A program made the position numbers and the translations under genes. A stretch of 8,944 nt of DNA from an uncultured Synechococcus sp. (GTDB lineage Bacteria > Cyanobacteriota > Cyanobacteriia > PCC-6307 > Cyanobiaceae), in contig CAJWAH010000053.1 in the NCBI GenBank assembly GCA_913020095.1, positions 1 to 8,944 on the forward strand. Direction: 5' to 3'. This document shows, piece by piece, positions 6,235 through 8,944 of this stretch. Position 1 is the first letter of the stretch; each line of letters begins with the position of its first letter. The notes under the pieces were generated by a model. It worked only from the letters and a program-made list of their open reading frames with translations. It was not told where the DNA came from and made no database searches.

Positions 6235-7358
6235 TTGCGCTTCGGGGATTGGGGCAGCTCAGCGGGATTCACCTCCAGGGTCTGAGACGCACCATCACGC
6301 TCAATCGTCACCGCCAAGGGCTGGCCCACCTTGGCGGCCTCCACCGCCAGCTGAACCTCCGAAGGCGTCTTCACGGGTTTCTCTCCGATGGCGGTGATCA
6401 GATCACAGGTTTTCAGGCCAGCGGCAGCCGCTGGCGTGCCCGCCACCACATCAACGATCAAGGCCGCCTTGCGCTCCGGCAACTGACATGGATTCCCGGT
6501 GGCATTGACCTCCCGGGCCAACTGCGGCGTTAGAGCCTGCAACCGGACCCCCAGATAGGGATGGCTGGCGCGGCCCCGCTGCAGGATCTGCTGGGCCACC
6601 TGCTTGGCCTTGTTAATCGGAATTGCAAAACTCAGGCCTGCCCCTGGGGCTTGGCGAATGGCGGTGTTGATGCCAATCACCTGGCCGCGATCGTTGATCA
6701 GCGGGCCGCCGCTGTTGCCAGGGTTCACAGCGGCATCGGTCTGGATGTAGGCCACCCGTTGCCCGCCGCCAAGGGCGTTGTGGCGCGCAATGGCACTAAC
6801 GATCCCCATCGTCACTGTGTTGTCGAGCCCGAGGGGGTTGCCGATGGCAATGGCCCACTGACCCGGCCTGACATCGGCTGAATTGGCCAGCGGGGCCACA
6901 GGCAGCCCTTGGGCTGCCACCTTGACCACGGCCACATCGGTCAAGGTGTCAGCGCCGAGAACCTTGCCGGGAAAGCTGCGTCCATCGGGCAAGGTCACCG
7001 TGACGGTGCCGGCTCCTTCCACCACATGGGCATTGGTGAGCAACACACCATCGGAGCGGGTGATGAACCCAGAGCCCTGGCCCTGTTGCTGCTGCACCGG
7101 AGGGCCACCACTAAACATGCCCATGGGGTTCACCACCTGGCGGCGCGTATCGATGCGCACCACTGCTGGACCCACCTTGGCCACGGCATCGGCCACAAAG
7201 CTGCTGCCCGGCTTCAACGGCGCCGCCGCCGGCGCATCACTGATCACGGGGACTTGAGCATCCCCCTGCTGCCGCACGCCGCCCTGGCAGCCCATCAAAA
7301 CCACCACGCCAGCCAGGGCGGTCAGGGAGCTCGCAGAGACAAAAAAGGATCGGAACAA
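6231..7358 (-). CDS. htrA: HtrA/Deg family serine protease with one PDZ domain
   Basis: A 375-residue trypsin-like protease for protein quality control in the envelope or periplasm. The catalytic triad is intact: His111 in TNAHVVEG, Asp141 in LTDVAVVKV, and Ser216 in [10 protein letters not shown] single PDZ domain follows (about 268-360), opening with the carboxylate-binding loop YLGV at 268-271, the layout of cyanobacterial HhoA/HhoB/HtrA. Residues 1-24 form a hydrophobic signal ending in LMGC, so Cys24 may be lipidated; the second lipobox position is Met, which is tolerated but not ideal. A Q/G-rich linker precedes the protease strand. Two cysteines in the PDZ region (291 and 318) are unusual. 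The start is TTG at 7358; an in-frame TGA lies 30 bases upstream and the next ATG would delete the signal. First gene of an overlapping set with two transferases, divergent from dnaA. Which of the three cyanobacterial paralogues it is cannot be decided here. Confidence 0.93.
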   Translation of the reverse strand: MFRSFFVSASSLTALAGVVVLMGCQGGVRQQGDAQVPVISDAPAAAPLKPGSSFVADAVAKVGPAVVRIDTRRQVVNPMGMFSGGPPVQQQQGQGSGFITRSDGVLLTNAHVVEGAGTVTVTLPDGRSFPGKVLGADTLTDVAVVKVAAQGLPVAPLANSADVRPGQWAIAIGNPLGLDNTVTMGIVSAIARHNALGGGQRVAYIQTDAAVNPGNSGGPLINDRGQVIGINTAIRQAPGAGLSFAIPINKAKQVAQQILQRGRASHPYLGVRLQALTPQLAREVNATGNPCQLPERKAALIVDVVAGTPAAAAGLKTCDLITAIGEKPVKTPSEVQLAVEAAKVGQPLAVTIERDGASQTLEVNPAELPQSPKRN

Positions 7359-7403
7359 GGCTCTGAAAGGGGGCAGCGATATGACACTTCAGATCAGTAT
7401 CGC

Positions 7404-7418
7404 GTTAGTCAGTTAGTC
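7404..7418. repeat. Tandem GTTAGTC direct repeat, candidate activator or repressor site
   Basis: GTTAGTC occurs twice with an 8-base period (7404-7410 and 7412-7418). It occupies the position of the missing -35 for the dnaA -10 candidate at 7433, and lies immediately upstream of the htrA-side -10 candidate on the other strand. Such placement suits a factor that controls one or both promoters. No regulator with this recognition sequence comes to mind, and a chance duplication is possible. Confidence 0.35.
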
Positions 7419-7432
7419 GCCGCCGCACCCCC

Positions 7433-7438
7433 TATATT
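7433..7438 (+). promoter_or_regulatory. Candidate dnaA -10 element TATATT
   Basis: TATATT stands out as the most AT-rich hexamer in a GC-rich region and matches the -10 consensus at five of six positions. It lies 34 bases before the GTG start of dnaA. The absence of a spaced -35 suggests an activator-dependent promoter of the kind common in cyanobacteria. Confidence 0.4.
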
Positions 7439-7472
7439 CTCGGTCTCCCTGGCGGGTCGATCGGTTCTTCAC

Positions 7473-8858
7473 GTGGCGGCCTCCCCAGTTCCCATCAGCA
7501 ATCTCTGGGATCAGGTCCGCGCTGAGCTGCAGTCGAACCTCAGCAAGCCAACCTTTGAAACCTGGATCCGTCCAGCCGTTTGCGTGAGCGCTGAAAAGCG
7601 CCGCCTGGTGCTGGAAGCTCCCAACCCATTTGCCGCCGGCTGGCTGCGGCGCAACTACCTGGGTTTGATCGCTGAAGTGGCCAGCGCCATCAGTGGCGGG
7701 CCGGTGGAAGTGCAAATCCAAGCCGGTGATGAAGCCAGCAGTGAACCGGTTGGCAGCGTTGAGGCCACTCCGGCTCCAGCCCCAACACCGCTGCCGGTCA
7801 GTCAGCCGGCAACACCCAAAACACGCCAGAAATCCAACCTCAATCCCCGTTACACCTTCCAACGTTTTGTTGTGGGCCCCAACAGCCGCATGGCCCATGC
7901 GGCGGCATTAGCGGTTGCCGAGTCACCAGGACGTGAGTTCAACCCCCTGTTCCTCTGTGGAGGCGTTGGGCTTGGCAAGACTCACCTGATGCAGGCGATC
8001 GGCCACTACCGCCTCGAAATTGATCCTGATTCGCGTGTGTTCTACGTCTCAACAGAGACGTTTACCAATGACTTAATCCTGGCGATTCGCAAAGACGGCA
8101 TGCAGGCCTTCCGCGATCGCTACCGAGCCGCGGATTTGATCATGGTCGATGACATTCAGTTCATCGAAGGCAAGGAATACACCCAAGAGGAGTTCTTCCA
8201 CACCTTCAACGCCTTGCATGAAGCGGGCCGCCAGATTGTGATCGCCAGCGACCGGCCCCCCAGCCAAATTCAGCGCCTGCAAGAACGCTTGATCTCGCGT
8301 TTCTCGATGGGGCTGATCGCCGACATTCAGGCGCCCGATCTGGAAACCCGCATGGCGATCCTGCACAAAAAAGCTGAGCAGGAACAGATGCGCTTACCCC
8401 GCGATCTGATTCAGTACATCGCCGGGCGCTTCACCTCCAACATTCGCGAATTGGAAGGGGCCCTCACCCGAGCGGTGGCCTTTGCCTCGATCACAGGCCT
8501 GCCGATGACCGTTGATGCCGTGGCGCCGCTTTTGGGCACTGGCATGCCAGAGGGCGACATCAACCCGAAGGTTGTGCTGGAGAAGGTGGCCGAGGTGTTT
8601 GGCGTTAGCACCGAAGACATGTGCAGCAGCAGCCGCAAACGCGCGGTGAGCCAGGCTCGCCAAGTGGGCATGCACTTGATGCGTCAGTGCACTGACCTGA
8701 GTCTGCCCAAGATTGGCGATCACTTTGGCGGCAAAGACCACACCACCGTCATGTATGCGGTGCAGCAGGTGGAAAAGAAACTGGCAACCGACCCAGGGCT
8801 TGCCTCCCAGGTGCAACAGGTCAAAGACCTGCTGCAAATCAATTCAAGACGCCGATAG
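7473..8858 (+). CDS. dnaA: Chromosomal replication initiator protein DnaA
   Basis: A 461-residue AAA+ initiator. Domain I ([10 protein letters not shown]...TFETWIRPA) spans about 11-85, then a Pro/Ala-rich domain II linker about 86-120, then the ATPase with Walker A GGVGLGKT (163-170), Walker [10 protein letters not shown] (222-230), RLISRF (272-277) in the arginine-finger region, and sensor II NIRELEG (323-329). The C-terminal DNA-binding domain IV carries the DnaA signature [16 protein letters not shown] (414-429). All parts needed to bind DnaA boxes and ATP are intact. DnaA is dispensable in some cyanobacteria that replicate from multiple sites, so essentiality cannot be assumed here. The start is the GTG at 7473: the frame continues open to 6909, but that stretch is antisense to htrA and no ATG or GTG in the intergenic part fits better. 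The stop overlaps the convergent partial gene by 15 bases. Identity is certain. Confidence 0.98.
   Translation: MAASPVPISNLWDQVRAELQSNLSKPTFETWIRPAVCVSAEKRRLVLEAPNPFAAGWLRRNYLGLIAEVASAISGGPVEVQIQAGDEASSEPVGSVEATPAPAPTPLPVSQPATPKTRQKSNLNPRYTFQRFVVGPNSRMAHAAALAVAESPGREFNPLFLCGGVGLGKTHLMQAIGHYRLEIDPDSRVFYVSTETFTNDLILAIRKDGMQAFRDRYRAADLIMVDDIQFIEGKEYTQEEFFHTFNALHEAGRQIVIASDRPPSQIQRLQERLISRFSMGLIADIQAPDLETRMAILHKKAEQEQMRLPRDLIQYIAGRFTSNIRELEGALTRAVAFASITGLPMTVDAVAPLLGTGMPEGDINPKVVLEKVAEVFGVSTEDMCSSSRKRAVSQARQVGMHLMRQCTDLSLPKIGDHFGGKDHTTVMYAVQQVEKKLATDPGLASQVQQVKDLLQINSRRR
8113..8120. repeat. HIP1 octamer GCGATCGC
   Basis: Perfect HIP1 copy inside dnaA, in the ATPase domain (codons of FRDRYR). Confidence 0.8.
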
Positions 8859-8944
8859 GAGGCTGTCGATCTGAGCGCCCAGCTGATGATCGGCCTCAGT
8901 GATCTCCTCACCGGACTCCGGCGCGATGGTCAGGTTGACGTAGG
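8844..8944 (-). CDS. 3' end of an unidentified gene, runs off the right edge
   Basis: The minus strand is open from the window edge to a TGA at 8846-8844, giving a 32-residue C-terminal fragment that contains [20 protein letters not shown] and ends IDSLLSAS. It is acidic. About 25 of the 32 codons end in G or C, like the genes around it, so it looks truly coding. There are no motifs I can recognise. It converges on dnaA with a 15-base overlap, matching the compact style of the rest of the window. Function unknown; existence likely but inferred from a short stretch. Confidence 0.55.
   Translation of the reverse strand, partial: YVNLTIAPESGEEITEADHQLGAQIDSLLSAS

Larger units (their letters stand above)
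7359..7472. promoter_or_regulatory. Divergent htrA/dnaA promoter region
   Basis: At 114 bases this is the longest non-coding stretch in the window. TATATT at 7433-7438 is a good -10 candidate for dnaA and would leave a leader of roughly 30 bases. No recognisable -35 lies 16-18 bases upstream. On the opposite strand GATACT (7401-7396) is a weaker -10 candidate for htrA, also without a -35. A tandem heptamer sits between them. No cyanobacterial DnaA box (TTTTCCACA) is present, so there is no sign of autoregulation or of oriC here. Neither gene has a convincing Shine-Dalgarno sequence. Confidence 0.5.

Noticed and set aside
6909..7472. A long N-terminal extension of dnaA (frame open from 6909)
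   Set aside because: It is antisense to htrA, its residues are low-complexity His/Gly/Ala-rich and unlike DnaA, and the DnaA domain I begins right after the GTG at 7473.
8394..8837. 147-residue open frame antisense to dnaA
   Set aside because: Falls entirely inside the DnaA C-terminal domain, which is unmistakable on the other strand.
1..8944. CRISPR arrays, insertion sequences, tRNA/rRNA genes, phage or defence genes
   Set aside because: No spaced repeats, terminal inverted repeats, transposase motifs or RNA-gene signatures were seen on either strand.

Overview
The window is an ordinary, very compact chromosomal stretch of a GC-rich unicellular cyanobacterium, most likely a Synechococcus/Cyanobium-type picocyanobacterium. 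The pointers are a cyanobacterial-type DnaA (461 aa from a GTG start), the short HisZ-dependent form of HisG, a GNAT protein with the C-terminal pattern of plant chloroplast SNAT/NSI acetyltransferases, and four perfect HIP1 octamers (GCGATCGC). I see no mobile element, phage gene, CRISPR array, RNA gene or known defence system, and I do not see strong evidence for an undescribed system.

Layout, left to right. Positions 89-1302 (minus): ridA and gloB in tandem, two small-molecule damage-control enzymes. Positions 1303-1369: a divergent regulatory region holding two short palindromes. Positions 1370-3771 (plus): hisG followed by a 587-residue ABC exporter half-transporter, joined by a 4-base stop/start overlap. 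Positions 3744-4439 (minus): an alpha/beta hydrolase whose 3' end overlaps the exporter. Positions 4467-4985 (plus): a GNAT acetyltransferase, almost head to head with the hydrolase. Positions 4986-7358 (minus): a tightly overlapped trio transcribed as htrA (serine protease with PDZ domain and a lipobox-like signal), a DUF2064/TIGR04282-type transferase, and a TIGR04283-type family 2 glycosyltransferase. Positions 7359-7472: the divergent htrA/dnaA promoter region, with a tandem GTTAGTC repeat. Positions 7473-8858 (plus): dnaA. Positions 8844-8944 (minus): the 3' end of an unidentified gene running off the right edge.

The genes belong to separate housekeeping jobs: glyoxal and enamine detoxification, histidine biosynthesis, lipid or drug export, envelope proteolysis, sugar transfer and replication initiation. 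The points worth a second look are the two-transferase module coupled to an envelope protease, a cysteine pair in the HtrA PDZ region, two candidate regulatory sites in divergent promoters, and the absence of any space for terminators at all three convergent junctions. Nearly every base is coding; the longest non-coding stretch is 114 bases. Positions 1-88 could not be assigned.
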